From assembly GCA_910588635.1 (NCBI GenBank), contig CAJUPW010000025.1:1-44334 (forward strand): a DNA stretch of 44,334 nucleotides, given 5' to 3'. The translations under genes were made by a program, and so were the position numbers. Below, one piece after another: positions 1-9,081 of this stretch. The stretch's first letter is position 1; every line of letters begins with the position of its first letter. The notes under the pieces are model-generated. The model was given only the letters and a program-made list of their open reading frames with translations. It did not search any database and had not been told where the DNA came from. The DNA is from an uncultured Oscillospiraceae bacterium (GTDB taxonomy: Bacteria > Bacillota > Clostridia > Oscillospirales > Oscillospiraceae).

Positions 1-71
1 TGGGAGGAGTAAAGCACAGATTTTGTGGGGGTTGCCACAATTAAATGGCTGTAGTAAATGATAAGGGCTAC

Positions 72-96
72 AAAAATGCCCTCCCGTTTTTGGGCA
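72..96 (-). terminator. weak terminator-like hairpin after the LysR gene
   Basis: Read on the minus strand, TGCCC and GGGCA arms (92-96 and 77-81) enclose a 10-base loop and are followed by five T. It lies 16 bases past the LysR stop codon. The stem is only 5 bp, so this is tentative. Bases 1-71 hold no gene I can support, only a second small inverted repeat (TTGTGG at 23-28, CCACAA at 35-40). Confidence 0.35.
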
Positions 97-112
97 AAGT
101 GTAAGATTTCGG

Positions 113-1006
113 TCAGGTGCGGATGGAGGAGAGAAACTGCTGTCTGGCCCAGGTTTTGGTGTGGTCCAGGAACAGCTGAGTAATGGTGGACAGGGTGGCC
201 TCCTTCTTCACGGCCACGGCAATGTCACGAACGAGGGGAACGTCAAAGGGCTTGGCCACCACGTTGTATCGGTTGGGGACCAGCATCAGATCGTGGATCA
301 CGCTGATGCCCAGGCCGGATTCCACCATGGACAGAATCGCGTAGTCGTCGCTGCTCTCATAGCGGATCTTGGGCTTCTGCTGGAGCTCATCCAGGAATTT
401 GGCAATCTCATAGTCCTGTTCCTCCCGCACATTGATGAAGTCCTCGTGAGACAGCATATCCACGGGAAAGTAGGGGGCGTCGGCCATGGGGTGGTCCGGG
501 GGGAGAACGGCCACCAGACTGTCCTGGACCAGGAAGGCGGCGTCCAGATCATCGGCGGTGGGGAGGGCCACGAAGCCGCAGTCCACCAGCCCCTTGCGCA
601 GCCAGCCGGCAATCTCGTTGTACTCACCGTTGAGCAGGTTAAAGGTGATATGGGGGTAGATCTCATGGAAGGCCTTGATGATGGCGGGGAGCAGGCCACA
701 GGAGAAGCTGGAGAAGGTGCCAACCCGGATGGAGCCGGAGGTGTGGCTGTGCAGCTCGGCCACCGTGCGGTTGAGGGATTCATAGCCGGAGCAGATGACC
801 TGGAGCTTGGGCAGCAGCATCAGCCCCTCGGAGCTGATCTCAATGCCGGAGCGGTTCCGGGTGAGGAGGGTGACCCCCCAGCCCTTTTCCAGGTCGGCGA
901 TCATCCGGCTGACAGCGGACTGGGTGTAGCCCAGCTGGGCTGCGGCCTTGGTGATGCTGCCGGTTTCTATGGTCTTGAGGTAGGCGATATACTTCTGAAT
1001 GCTCAC
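113..1006 (-). CDS. LysR family transcriptional regulator
   Basis: A DNA-binding regulator of the LysR family, 297 residues, the normal family length. Residues about 3-62 are the winged helix-turn-helix; GYTQSAVSRMIADLE is the typical recognition-helix region. Residues about 90-290 are the substrate-binding-protein-like effector domain, starting at GSIRVGTF. The start is GTG at 1006, preceded at 9 bases by AAGGGAG. The gene is divergent from argC, and a perfect palindrome at 1049-1065 lies between them. It may therefore control itself and the arginine genes, but its effector cannot be read from sequence. Family assignment is secure; target is inference from position. Confidence 0.93.
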   Translation of the reverse strand: MSIQKYIAYLKTIETGSITKAAAQLGYTQSAVSRMIADLEKGWGVTLLTRNRSGIEISSEGLMLLPKLQVICSGYESLNRTVAELHSHTSGSIRVGTFSSFSCGLLPAIIKAFHEIYPHITFNLLNGEYNEIAGWLRKGLVDCGFVALPTADDLDAAFLVQDSLVAVLPPDHPMADAPYFPVDMLSHEDFINVREEQDYEIAKFLDELQQKPKIRYESSDDYAILSMVESGLGISVIHDLMLVPNRYNVVAKPFDVPLVRDIAVAVKKEATLSTITQLFLDHTKTWARQQFLSSIRT

Positions 1007-1048
1007 AAGGATCGGCTCCCTTCTCTATATGTAATTCACACAAAAATT

Positions 1049-1065
1049 CATTCCAAATAGGAATG
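1049..1065. promoter_or_regulatory. palindrome, candidate LysR operator
   Basis: CATTCCAAATAGGAATG is a perfect 6-5-6 inverted repeat in the divergent lysR-argC region. Its core fits the LysR-family T-N11-A pattern (T1051 to A1063). It lies 21 bases upstream of the argC -35 box. On the minus strand it overlaps TTGGAA, which sits 17 bases from TACATA, a weak candidate lysR promoter. This geometry would allow autoregulation. Confidence 0.45.
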
Positions 1066-1086
1066 TTTCACAGAAAAAATTCTGTC

Positions 1087-1115
1087 TTGTATATTCTGCC
1101 TAATGATTATATAAT
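1087..1115 (+). promoter_or_regulatory. argCJBD promoter
   Basis: TTGTAT (1087-1092), 17-base spacer, perfect TATAAT (1110-1115): a vegetative sigma-A type promoter pointing at argC. Expected transcription start is near 1122, leaving an untranslated leader of about 150 bases. The leader has only short hairpins (for example CCCGC/GCGGG just before the ribosome site). I recognise no T-box or riboswitch in it. Confidence 0.7.
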
Positions 1116-1269
1116 AGTGGCTGGGAAATTTCAACACAATCTATATCGGAGCTTCAAAAAAATACGAAAAAAATCCGGAAATAGTTGTGGCAGTAGGTTT
1201 CTACAGCATAAAAGGGTTCCCAAACACCCGCGAAAAATGCGGGGGAAATATTCAAGGAGGTAATGTATC

Positions 1270-2343
1270 ATGATCCGTTTTTCTGTCTGCGGCGCCGCCA
1301 GCTACGCCTTGGGTGAGCTTCTTCGCCTGATGGTGAACCACCCTGAGACCCAGGTGGCCTACTTGGCCGACAGCTTTGCCGCCGGCCGCAGGATTCAGGA
1401 CGAGCACCCGGCTCTTGCGGGCTTCTACGACCAGGAAATCCTGCCCATGGACGACGCCACCATCGACATGATTGTCCGGGACAGCGACGTGGTGTTCACC
1501 GCCGTGGACGCCGGCACCGTGCCTGGCATCGCCGCCAAGGTGCTGGCCGGGGGCAAGAAGTTCATTGACTTCGGCGCCGACATCCGGTTCCGGGACGCCA
1601 AAACCTGGGAGAAGTGGTATCACCTGGAGCATCCCGACTACCAGATGACCAAGGATGCCGTTTACTGTATCCCCGAGGTCATGCGGGACCTGGCAAAGGG
1701 CGCCAGCCTCATCTCCAACCCCGGCTGCTATCCAACTGCCTCCACGCTGGGCCTGATGCCCATCCTGAAGGAGGGCATGGTGGTGGACAACACCATCATC
1801 GTGGACGCCAAGAGCGGCTTCACCGGAGCCGGCCGCCGGCCCGCCCCCAACAAGCTCCTGGCTGAGGCCAGCAACAGCTTCTGCGCCTACGCTCTGGGAG
1901 GCAGCCACCGCCACACCCCCGAGATCGAGCAGAACATCGCCTACATCACAGGCAAGGACCTGATGAAGCCTGAGACCTGGCAGTTCATCAACTTCCAGCC
2001 CCACCTCACCCCCCAGATTCGCGGCATTGAGGTCACTCTGTACGCCACCCTGAACAAGGATACCAGCGACGAGGAGCTGTTTGAGCTCTACAACCGCTAC
2101 TATAAGGACGAGCCCTTCGTCCATGTCTATCCCGCCAGCAAGCCCGTTCAGACCAAGTGGACTGCCGGCACCAACCTGTGCTGCATCACCCCCACTTTTG
2201 ATAAGCGCACCAAACGCGCCGTCATCAGCTCCGTCATCGACAACATCGGCAAGGGCGCCGCCGGCCAGGCCATCCAGAACATGAACATCATTTTCGGCCT
2301 GCCCGAGACTACCGGCCTGATGATCCCCCCGATGTACCCCTGA
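1270..2343 (+). CDS. argC: N-acetyl-gamma-glutamyl-phosphate reductase
   Basis: Reduces N-acetyl-glutamyl-phosphate to the semialdehyde with NADPH, the third step of ornithine synthesis, in the cytoplasm. The 357-residue length is that of the long ArgC type. The catalytic cysteine is Cys153 in SNPGCYPTA. The glycine-rich N-terminal nucleotide-binding part begins FSVCGAASYALGELL, slightly unusual for ArgC, which more often reads GxxGYxG(A/G)EL. The C-terminal half contains the conserved GGSHRHTPEIEQ histidine region. ATG at 1270 follows AAGGAGG by 8 bases. First gene of argCJBD; 64 bases separate it from argJ. Confidence 0.97.
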   Translation: MIRFSVCGAASYALGELLRLMVNHPETQVAYLADSFAAGRRIQDEHPALAGFYDQEILPMDDATIDMIVRDSDVVFTAVDAGTVPGIAAKVLAGGKKFIDFGADIRFRDAKTWEKWYHLEHPDYQMTKDAVYCIPEVMRDLAKGASLISNPGCYPTASTLGLMPILKEGMVVDNTIIVDAKSGFTGAGRRPAPNKLLAEASNSFCAYALGGSHRHTPEIEQNIAYITGKDLMKPETWQFINFQPHLTPQIRGIEVTLYATLNKDTSDEELFELYNRYYKDEPFVHVYPASKPVQTKWTAGTNLCCITPTFDKRTKRAVISSVIDNIGKGAAGQAIQNMNIIFGLPETTGLMIPPMYP

Positions 2344-2407
2344 TTCGCCTCAAAACGGCCCGAGGGCCGGATGTACATAGAAGTGATTTGGAAAGGAGCA
2401 ATGTTAC

Positions 2408-3631
2408 ATGGCGTATAAAGTTATCGAGGGCGGCAGCATTACCAGTCCCAAGGGGTATGTGGCCGGCGCGTGCTATGTGGGCGTGAAGAGCCGCAAGAGC
2501 GAGAAGCCCGACGTGGCCATCCTCTACTCTCAGGAGCCCGCTGCCTGCGCGGCCCTGTTCACCACCAACAAGTTCTGCGCCGCCCCCGTCCTGCTGGGCC
2601 GGGAGGTGCTGAAGAAGGGCAAGGCCCGGGCCGTGGTCATCAACAGCGGCAACGCCAACGCCGCCACTGGCGAGCAGGGGCTGGAGAACGCAAAGAAGGT
2701 GGAGCTTCTGGCGGAAGAGCTGCTGGGCCTGGGGCCGGATGAGGTGTTCGTCAGCTCCACCGGCGTCATCGGCCAGCAGCTGCCTGTGGACAAAGTGCTG
2801 GAGGGCGTGCGCCGCATTGTGCCCACCCTGAACGTGGAGCAGGGCACCGACGCCGCCTGGGCCATCATGACCACCGACACCAAGAAGAAGGAAGTGGCCT
2901 ATGAGCTGGAGCTGTCCGGCGGCACCATCCGTATCGCCGCCATGTGCAAGGGTTCCGGCATGATCCACCCCAACATGGCCACCACCCTCAGCTATGTCAC
3001 CACCGACGCCAGGGTGGAGGCCCCCGTGCTCCAGGAGATGCTGAAGGCCGCGGCCGACAAGAGCTTCAACATGACCACCGTGGACGGCGACACCTCCACC
3101 AACGACTCCCTGTTCCTCTTCGCCAACGGCGCCTCCGGCGTGGCCATTGAGAGCGAGGCCGACAAGGCCGCTTTCGCCGGCCTGCTGGACAGCATCTGCA
3201 TTGATATGGCCCGGCGCATCGCCTCCGACGGCGAGGGCGCGACCCATCTGATGATCGTGGAGGCCAACGGTCTGCCCACCGAGCAGGACGCCAGGCTGGT
3301 GGCCCGGTCCATTGCCGGCTCTACCCTCTTTAAGGCCGCCGTCTTCGGCCGGGACGCCAACTGGGGCCGTATCATGGCCGCCGCCGGCTACTCGGGCGCC
3401 GATGTGGACCCCACCAAGGCCGACTGCATCCTCAAGAGCGCCGCCGGCGAGGTGGCGGTGATGGAGGCCGGCTTCGGCACCGACTTCAGCGAGGAGCTGG
3501 CCAAGGCTGTCCTCACTGAGCACGATATCACCGTCATTGTGGACTTCCACAGCGGCGACGGCCAGGCCACCGCCTTCGGCTGCGACCTGACCTACGACTA
3601 TGTGAAGATCAATGGCGACTACCGCTCTTGA
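2408..3631 (+). CDS. argJ: bifunctional glutamate N-acetyltransferase / ornithine acetyltransferase
   Basis: Moves the acetyl group from N-acetylornithine back to glutamate, giving ornithine and N-acetylglutamate, so the pathway recycles its acetyl group. 407 residues, normal length. ArgJ is made as a precursor that cuts itself before a conserved Thr. Here the motif is MATTLS, with expected cleavage between Ala191 and the nucleophile Thr192. The upstream KGSGMIHPN stretch and the closing NGDYRS are family hallmarks. A ribosome site AAAGGAG precedes the ATG. Some ArgJ enzymes do only the ornithine reaction; which type this is cannot be told from sequence alone. Confidence 0.97.
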   Translation: MAYKVIEGGSITSPKGYVAGACYVGVKSRKSEKPDVAILYSQEPAACAALFTTNKFCAAPVLLGREVLKKGKARAVVINSGNANAATGEQGLENAKKVELLAEELLGLGPDEVFVSSTGVIGQQLPVDKVLEGVRRIVPTLNVEQGTDAAWAIMTTDTKKKEVAYELELSGGTIRIAAMCKGSGMIHPNMATTLSYVTTDARVEAPVLQEMLKAAADKSFNMTTVDGDTSTNDSLFLFANGASGVAIESEADKAAFAGLLDSICIDMARRIASDGEGATHLMIVEANGLPTEQDARLVARSIAGSTLFKAAVFGRDANWGRIMAAAGYSGADVDPTKADCILKSAAGEVAVMEAGFGTDFSEELAKAVLTEHDITVIVDFHSGDGQATAFGCDLTYDYVKINGDYRS

Positions 3632-3649
3632 TGGGAGGGGAGCAGTACC

Positions 3650-4531
3650 GTGAACGAAATTGCCAAAAAGATTGAGACTATGCTGGAGGCCATGCCCTAT
3701 CTGAGCAGGTATGCCGGCAAGATTGTGGTCATCAAGTACGGCGGCAACGCCATGATTAACGAGGAGCTGAAGGCCAACGTCATCAGGGACGTGGTCCTCC
3801 TCAAGGCCATGGGCCTCAAGCCCGTGCTGTGCCACGGCGGCGGCCCTGGCATCAATAAGATGCTGGAGCAGCTGGACATCCCCGTAAAGTTCATCAACGG
3901 CCTGCGCTACACCTCCGCCGAGATCATCCGGGTGGTGGAGATGGTGCTCATCGGCCAGGTGAACAGCGAGCTGGTGGGCCGCATCAGCGCCCAGGGCGGC
4001 AAGGCTGTGGGTCTGTCGGGCATCAGCGGCAGTCTGTTCCAGTGCGTCCAGCGCAGCGAAGAGCTGGGCTATGTGGGCGACGTGGTCAAGGTGAACGCCG
4101 AGCCGGTGCTGGCCATGCTGAACGCCGGGTTCATCCCTGTGGTGGCTCCCGTGGGCACTGACGGAAAGGGGACCAGCTTCAACATCAACGGCGACACCGC
4201 CGCCAGCAAGCTGGCCGGGGCGCTGAAGGCGGAAAAGCTGATGATTCTCACCGATATTGAGGGGCTGTGCAACGATATCAAGGTGCGGGACGTCATTTCC
4301 TACCTGAACGTGGCCGATGTTCAGGGTCTGAAGGACCAGGGCACCATCGCCGGCGGCATGATCCCCAAAGTGGACTGCTGTGTGCAGGCCATCGAAGAGG
4401 GGGTCACCAGCGTACATATCATTGACGGCCGCCAGCCCCACAGCATGCTGTACGAGGCCTTCTCTGATGAGGGCACCGGCACCACCGTGGGGACCGCCCA
4501 GCCCAGCGTGGGCATTAAATGGAACAAGTGA
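3650..4531 (+). CDS. argB: acetylglutamate kinase
   Basis: Phosphorylates N-acetylglutamate with ATP, the second step to ornithine and usually the feedback-controlled one in pathways that recycle acetyl groups. 293 residues of the amino-acid kinase fold. KYGGNAM near the N-terminus and HGGGPGIN are the phosphate-binding loops. FNINGDTAASKLAGAL is the glutamate/nucleotide region. The N-terminal helix before KYGG (AMPYLSRYAGKIVVIKYGG) matches the extension found in arginine-inhibited hexameric kinases, so arginine feedback is likely (inference). The start is GTG at 3650, preceded by GGGAGGGG. It begins 18 bases after argJ. Confidence 0.97.
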   Translation: MNEIAKKIETMLEAMPYLSRYAGKIVVIKYGGNAMINEELKANVIRDVVLLKAMGLKPVLCHGGGPGINKMLEQLDIPVKFINGLRYTSAEIIRVVEMVLIGQVNSELVGRISAQGGKAVGLSGISGSLFQCVQRSEELGYVGDVVKVNAEPVLAMLNAGFIPVVAPVGTDGKGTSFNINGDTAASKLAGALKAEKLMILTDIEGLCNDIKVRDVISYLNVADVQGLKDQGTIAGGMIPKVDCCVQAIEEGVTSVHIIDGRQPHSMLYEAFSDEGTGTTVGTAQPSVGIKWNK

Positions 4532-4575
4532 ACAGGCGCGTGAGCGCACAATAAAATTTTTAGGAGGACATCTCT

Positions 4576-5802
<1,227 letters not shown>

Positions 5803-5808
5803 GCAATT

Positions 5809-5851
5809 CCTGTCCCCGGCGGGCGGCCCCAGCTTCGGGCCGCCCGACAGG
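5809..5851 (+). terminator. hairpin ending the argCJBD operon
   Basis: GGGCGGCCC (5821-5829) and GGGCCGCCC (5837-5845) form a 9-bp GC stem around a 7-base loop. A bulged outer helix CCTGTC / GACAGG adds to it. It starts 6 bases after the argD stop. No T-run follows, so it may be a 3'-end stabiliser or a weak intrinsic terminator. Confidence 0.55.
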
Positions 5852-6036
5852 GGAGGTTGAAACGGGTCTGCGATTTGCAGGAAGGCTTGCAGATTATATA
5901 ACCCGAATGCGCAGATAGAAGTGATAATGCATAACTAGAAACGATGCCCCCTCTTTTTCTCTAGTGAAAATTGCTGATTATATCGGCGATATCACTATGA
6001 TCTCTTTAAAAAATTTGAAACCATTAGGAAAAATAC

Positions 6037-6065
6037 TTGCGTTTTTGCCAACGATGTAGTATAAT
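6037..6065 (+). promoter_or_regulatory. nhaC promoter
   Basis: TTGCGT (6037-6042), 17-base spacer, TATAAT (6060-6065). The flanking region 5852-6036 is AT-rich and holds no gene I can support. Transcription should start near 6072, leaving an untranslated leader of about 210 bases before nhaC. Confidence 0.65.
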
Positions 6066-6070
6066 AAATT

Positions 6071-6239
6071 ACGGCCCATAGTATGGGCCGTGCGCCGCGT
6101 CCGGACGCGGCGGAAAGAGGAGAGGAATAGGGGAGAAGAGGTGTTGCGATCGATCCTGCGCGGTATACCCACGGATTACCAGAAAACGTAACGTTACCCA
6201 AAAAATGCATTTGTTTGTTTTGGGGCCCGCCCGGGCCCC
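6071..6239 (+). promoter_or_regulatory. structured nhaC 5' leader, possible cis-regulatory RNA
   Basis: Four perfect inverted repeats stand in a row. ACGGCCCATA / TATGGGCCGT covers 6071-6080 and 6082-6091. A 20-base palindrome covers 6093-6112 (centre GTCCGGAC). GTAACGTTAC is at 6188-6197. GGGGCCCG / CGGGCCCC covers 6222-6229 and 6232-6239. The last hairpin ends about 25 bases before the ribosome site. A purine-rich stretch (about 6111-6141) separates the two pairs. I do not recognise a known riboswitch class. Control of an antiporter by ions or pH through this leader is only a hypothesis. Confidence 0.4.
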
Positions 6240-6281
6240 CGGACAAGGGAGTGTGTGCATTAAGAAAGGTTGGTAAAATCA

Positions 6282-7769
6282 GTGAGTGAAGAAAAGAAAA
6301 CCGGCTCCGGCCGCATGCCAAAGCTGTGGGAGGCACTGGTTACCCTGGGCGTTCTGATTTTTGTCCTGGCAGTTGGTATTATGTACTATGAGGTCGATCC
6401 CCATGTGCCCATGTTTGTGGGCGTGTGCGCCGCCGCCCTGATGGCCATGTACCTGGGCTACAAGTGGGAAGAGATCGAGAAGTCCATGATGGACGGCATC
6501 TATAAGGCCCTCCAGTCCTGCTGTATCCTGATCATCGTCGGTATCCTGATCGGCGTGTGGATCAACGCCGGCGTGGTGCCCGCCATGGTGTACTACGGCC
6601 TGAAGATCCTCCATCCCGCCATCTTCTTTGTCGCCGTCGTGCTGATCTGCTCCATCACCTCCCTGGCCACCGGTACCTCCTGGGGCACCATGGGCACCAT
6701 GGGCGTGGCCTTTATGGGCATCGGCTTCGGCCTGGGCATGGACCCCGCCATGACCGCCGGTGCCATCCTGTCCGGCGCTTACTTCGGCGATAAGATGTCC
6801 CCCCTGTCCGACACCACCAACCTGGCCCCCGCTATGGCCGGCACCGACGTGATGAGCCATGTAAAGGCCATGCTGCTGCCCACCGCTGTCACCTACGGCA
6901 TCACACTGGTGGCCTTCGGTGTGCTGGGCGCCATGCAGTACCACGGCGGCGACGCCGACATGAGCCGCGTTGTGGAGTTCTCCAATGCTCTGAACGCTGC
7001 CAACGGCGGTGTGTTCAACATCAACCCCTTGCTGCTTGTGCCTCCTGTTGTTGTTATTGTGGCGGTGGCTATGAAGGTGCCCGCCATCCCCGGCATCACT
7101 CTGGGCATTTTTGTAGGAGCCATCCTGGGCATCATCTTCCAGGGCGGCAACTGCACCCCGGGCAGCCTGTTCGATTTCGGCATCAACGGCTACTACTTCA
7201 GCGATGAGGCCCTGGCGATGTTCGACGCCACCCTCTCCGAGGAGACCGCCTATACCATGACCCGTCTGCTGGAGAGCGGCGGTATTCTGGGCATGATGTT
7301 CTCCGTGTCCATGACCATCATCGCCATGATGTTCGGTGGCATTATGGAGTACACCCACCAGCTGGAGGTCGTTGTCAACCAGCTCAAGAAGCTGGCCAAG
7401 GGTCCTGCCGGTCTGGTCGCCCTCACCGAGGTCACCTGCGTTGTTTCCAACGCCACCATGCCCGAGCAGTACATCTCCATCGTGGTCCCCGGCCGTATGT
7501 ACGCCGACGAGTACCGCAAGATGGGCCTGCATCCCACCGTGCTGTCCTCCGCTCTGGAGGGCGCCGGCACCGTGACCTCCGCCCTGATCCCCTGGAACAC
7601 CTGCGGCGTGTTCATTTCCGACACGCTGGATATCGATGTCGCTCACTATGGTCCCTGGGCTCTGTTCAACTGGCTGATGCCCATTATGAACTTTGCGTTC
7701 GCCGCCCTGGGCCTCACCCTGAAAGACATGGACGGCAAGCCCTTCCGGAAGAAAGCCGCCAAGGTCTGA
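6282..7769 (+). CDS. nhaC: Na+/H+ antiporter, NhaC family
   Basis: An integral-membrane secondary transporter exchanging Na+ for H+ (some family members exchange other ion or organic-acid pairs). About 495 residues with roughly 11-12 hydrophobic segments from residue 20 on. The family core is visible at about 140-200: GTSWGTMGTMGVAFMGIGFG and GAYFGDKMSPLSDTTNLAP. I prefer the GTG at 6282 (protein MSEEKKTGSG...), 12 bases after AAAGG. An in-frame TTG at 6270 is possible but abuts the ribosome site. It is transcribed alone, between the structured leader and a strong terminator. Exact substrate is not provable from sequence. Confidence 0.93.
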   Translation: MSEEKKTGSGRMPKLWEALVTLGVLIFVLAVGIMYYEVDPHVPMFVGVCAAALMAMYLGYKWEEIEKSMMDGIYKALQSCCILIIVGILIGVWINAGVVPAMVYYGLKILHPAIFFVAVVLICSITSLATGTSWGTMGTMGVAFMGIGFGLGMDPAMTAGAILSGAYFGDKMSPLSDTTNLAPAMAGTDVMSHVKAMLLPTAVTYGITLVAFGVLGAMQYHGGDADMSRVVEFSNALNAANGGVFNINPLLLVPPVVVIVAVAMKVPAIPGITLGIFVGAILGIIFQGGNCTPGSLFDFGINGYYFSDEALAMFDATLSEETAYTMTRLLESGGILGMMFSVSMTIIAMMFGGIMEYTHQLEVVVNQLKKLAKGPAGLVALTEVTCVVSNATMPEQYISIVVPGRMYADEYRKMGLHPTVLSSALEGAGTVTSALIPWNTCGVFISDTLDIDVAHYGPWALFNWLMPIMNFAFAALGLTLKDMDGKPFRKKAAKV

Positions 7770-7802
7770 GAGCCTGTGATATTCTGAGCAATTCCATTGA
7801 TA

Positions 7803-7830
7803 AAGGAGCCCGCCGGTCGGCGGGCTCCTT
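7803..7830 (+). terminator. intrinsic terminator after nhaC
   Basis: A perfect 12-bp stem: AAGGAGCCCGCC (7803-7814), loop GGTC, GGCGGGCTCCTT (7819-7830). It lies 33 bases after the nhaC stop. Confidence 0.85.
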
Positions 7831-7878
7831 CCAATACTACAAAAAAATGAAATCACACTGGCCTTTTTTAAATTTGCG

Positions 7879-7887
7879 TGGTATAAT
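7879..7887 (+). promoter_or_regulatory. extended -10 promoter for the ROK gene
   Basis: TGGTATAAT is a perfect TGn-TATAAT extended -10 element (7879-7887). No good -35 box lies at 17 bases (TGGCCT at 7859-7864), which is typical of extended -10 promoters. It is 48 bases upstream of the ROK start codon. Confidence 0.6.
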
Positions 7888-7935
7888 AGGCTCCGCGAAA
7901 AAATCCCACGAAAATATGGAAAGGAGGCCGGAGCG

Positions 7936-9042
7936 GTGGAAGGGAAGATGACGGCTGCGGTCACGCGGCAGACAAACCGCCGAAAGGTCTATCAGTACAT
8001 ATATCGGAAAACCGGACGGGCTGCCGCCGAGGAATTGGCGGAGGCTCTGTCCCTGGATATGCGCACCGTGACGGAGAGCCTGGAGGACCTAGTGAACGAG
8101 GGCCTTGTGACCGCCGCCCCGGAGGAGAACACCTATGAGCTGAACGCGCAGGCGCTCTATGCGGTGGGGGTATCCATTGAGCAAGGCAAGGTGTATATTG
8201 CCGCGCTGGATATGCGGCTGCAGGAGCTGGTCAGCCGGGAGCTGACCGTTCCATTCAGCCACACCGACGCCTATTACCGGCGCCTGGTTCAGGAGATGGA
8301 ATCCCTTTTAAACGGCTCCGGCTTGGACCGAAACCGGATGCTGGGTGTGGGAATCGCCGTCCCGGGGATCATTGACCGGGGGAGGGACAAGCTGGTTATG
8401 GCGCCCACCCTGAACATCTGGGATGTCCCCCTGGAGGAGATATACCGCGAATTTTCCCGCTATCCGGTCTATGTGGAGAACGACGCCAACGCCAGCGGTT
8501 ATCTGGAGCACTGGCTGGACGGCGGCCAGCGGAATATGATCTACTTGTCCTTGAAGCGGGGCGTTGGCGGCGCGATCCTGCTGAACGACAGGCAGTACAC
8601 TGGAGATAACGGCCGCAGCGGCGAGTTCGGTCATTTTCGGATTGTCCCTAACGGGCGGTTGTGCAGCTGTGGGCGAAGGGGCTGCCTGGAGGAGTATTGC
8701 TCCATGGACCGGCTCAGCACCGATCTGGGCATCACCCTGGCGGAGTTTTTTGCCTGTCTGGAGGCGGGGGACGAGGCCGTCACCGCCGTCTGGGAGGAGT
8801 ATCGGGACCATCTGACCGACGCGCTGGCCGTAATCCGAATGAGCTTTGACTGTGATATCATGCTGGGCGGGACGCTGGCCGCCTATCTGGAGCCCCATTT
8901 CCCGGAGATGTACTGGGAGCTGGGGGAGAAAACCCTATTTGAGGCGGAAGGGACGTTCCTGCATCTGGAGCGCTATGGCCCCCACAGCGACTGTGCCGGT
9001 TCTGCGCTGCGTTTTATCAACGATTTTCTGCTTACCTTCTGA
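7936..9042 (+). CDS. ROK family transcriptional regulator (NagC/XylR type)
   Basis: A 368-residue ROK protein with an N-terminal winged helix (about residues 10-65), so a sugar-responsive regulator rather than a plain sugar kinase. The ROK domain starts at VGVSIEQGKVYIAALDM and contains GVGIAVPGIIDRG, VENDANASGYLEHW (catalytic-type Asp) and GVGGAILLN. The zinc-site signature is complete: GEFGHFRI followed by CSCGRRGCLEEYC. GTG at 7936 is chosen because AAGGAGG lies 8 bases upstream; the in-frame ATG at 7948 is too far from it. No sugar operon adjoins, so the target is unknown. Confidence 0.92.
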   Translation: MEGKMTAAVTRQTNRRKVYQYIYRKTGRAAAEELAEALSLDMRTVTESLEDLVNEGLVTAAPEENTYELNAQALYAVGVSIEQGKVYIAALDMRLQELVSRELTVPFSHTDAYYRRLVQEMESLLNGSGLDRNRMLGVGIAVPGIIDRGRDKLVMAPTLNIWDVPLEEIYREFSRYPVYVENDANASGYLEHWLDGGQRNMIYLSLKRGVGGAILLNDRQYTGDNGRSGEFGHFRIVPNGRLCSCGRRGCLEEYCSMDRLSTDLGITLAEFFACLEAGDEAVTAVWEEYRDHLTDALAVIRMSFDCDIMLGGTLAAYLEPHFPEMYWELGEKTLFEAEGTFLHLERYGPHSDCAGSALRFINDFLLTF

Positions 9043-9051
9043 TATTAGGAG

Positions 9052-9076
9052 AAGGCCCCCATGTGGGGGCCTTTTT
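9052..9076 (+). terminator. intrinsic terminator after the ROK gene
   Basis: AAGGCCCCC (9052-9060), loop ATGT, GGGGGCCTT (9065-9073), running into TTT. It stands between the convergent ROK and aldo/keto reductase genes and may serve both, though the T-run favours the plus strand. Confidence 0.85.
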
Positions 9077-9081
9077 CATAG

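Noticed and set aside
161..1060. Plus-strand frame opposite the LysR gene, and similar long shadows opposite nhaC, mutS2, uvrC and MMPL
   Set aside because: All overlap secure genes over their whole length and lack family motifs. High G+C leaves few stops in the complementary frames.
1122..1269. T-box or other riboswitch in the argC leader
   Set aside because: No specifier-loop or T-box sequence, and only short unconvincing hairpins (CCCGC/GCGGG; GTAG/CTAC).
2309..4549. Very long minus-strand open frame opposite argJ and argB
   Set aside because: Its sequence is rich in His, Gly, Val and Leu, as expected for the complement of G+C-rich genes, and it shows no domain. argJ and argB on the plus strand are certain.
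5856..5902. Short leader peptide or structured RNA after argD
   Set aside because: A 14-codon frame begins directly on the GGGGAGG with no spacing, and the TCTGCG/CGCAGA pairing is weak. No support beyond chance.
6181..6240. Intrinsic terminator inside the nhaC leader
   Set aside because: The GC hairpin at 6222-6239 has its T-rich run before rather than after it, so it does not fit an intrinsic terminator on either strand.
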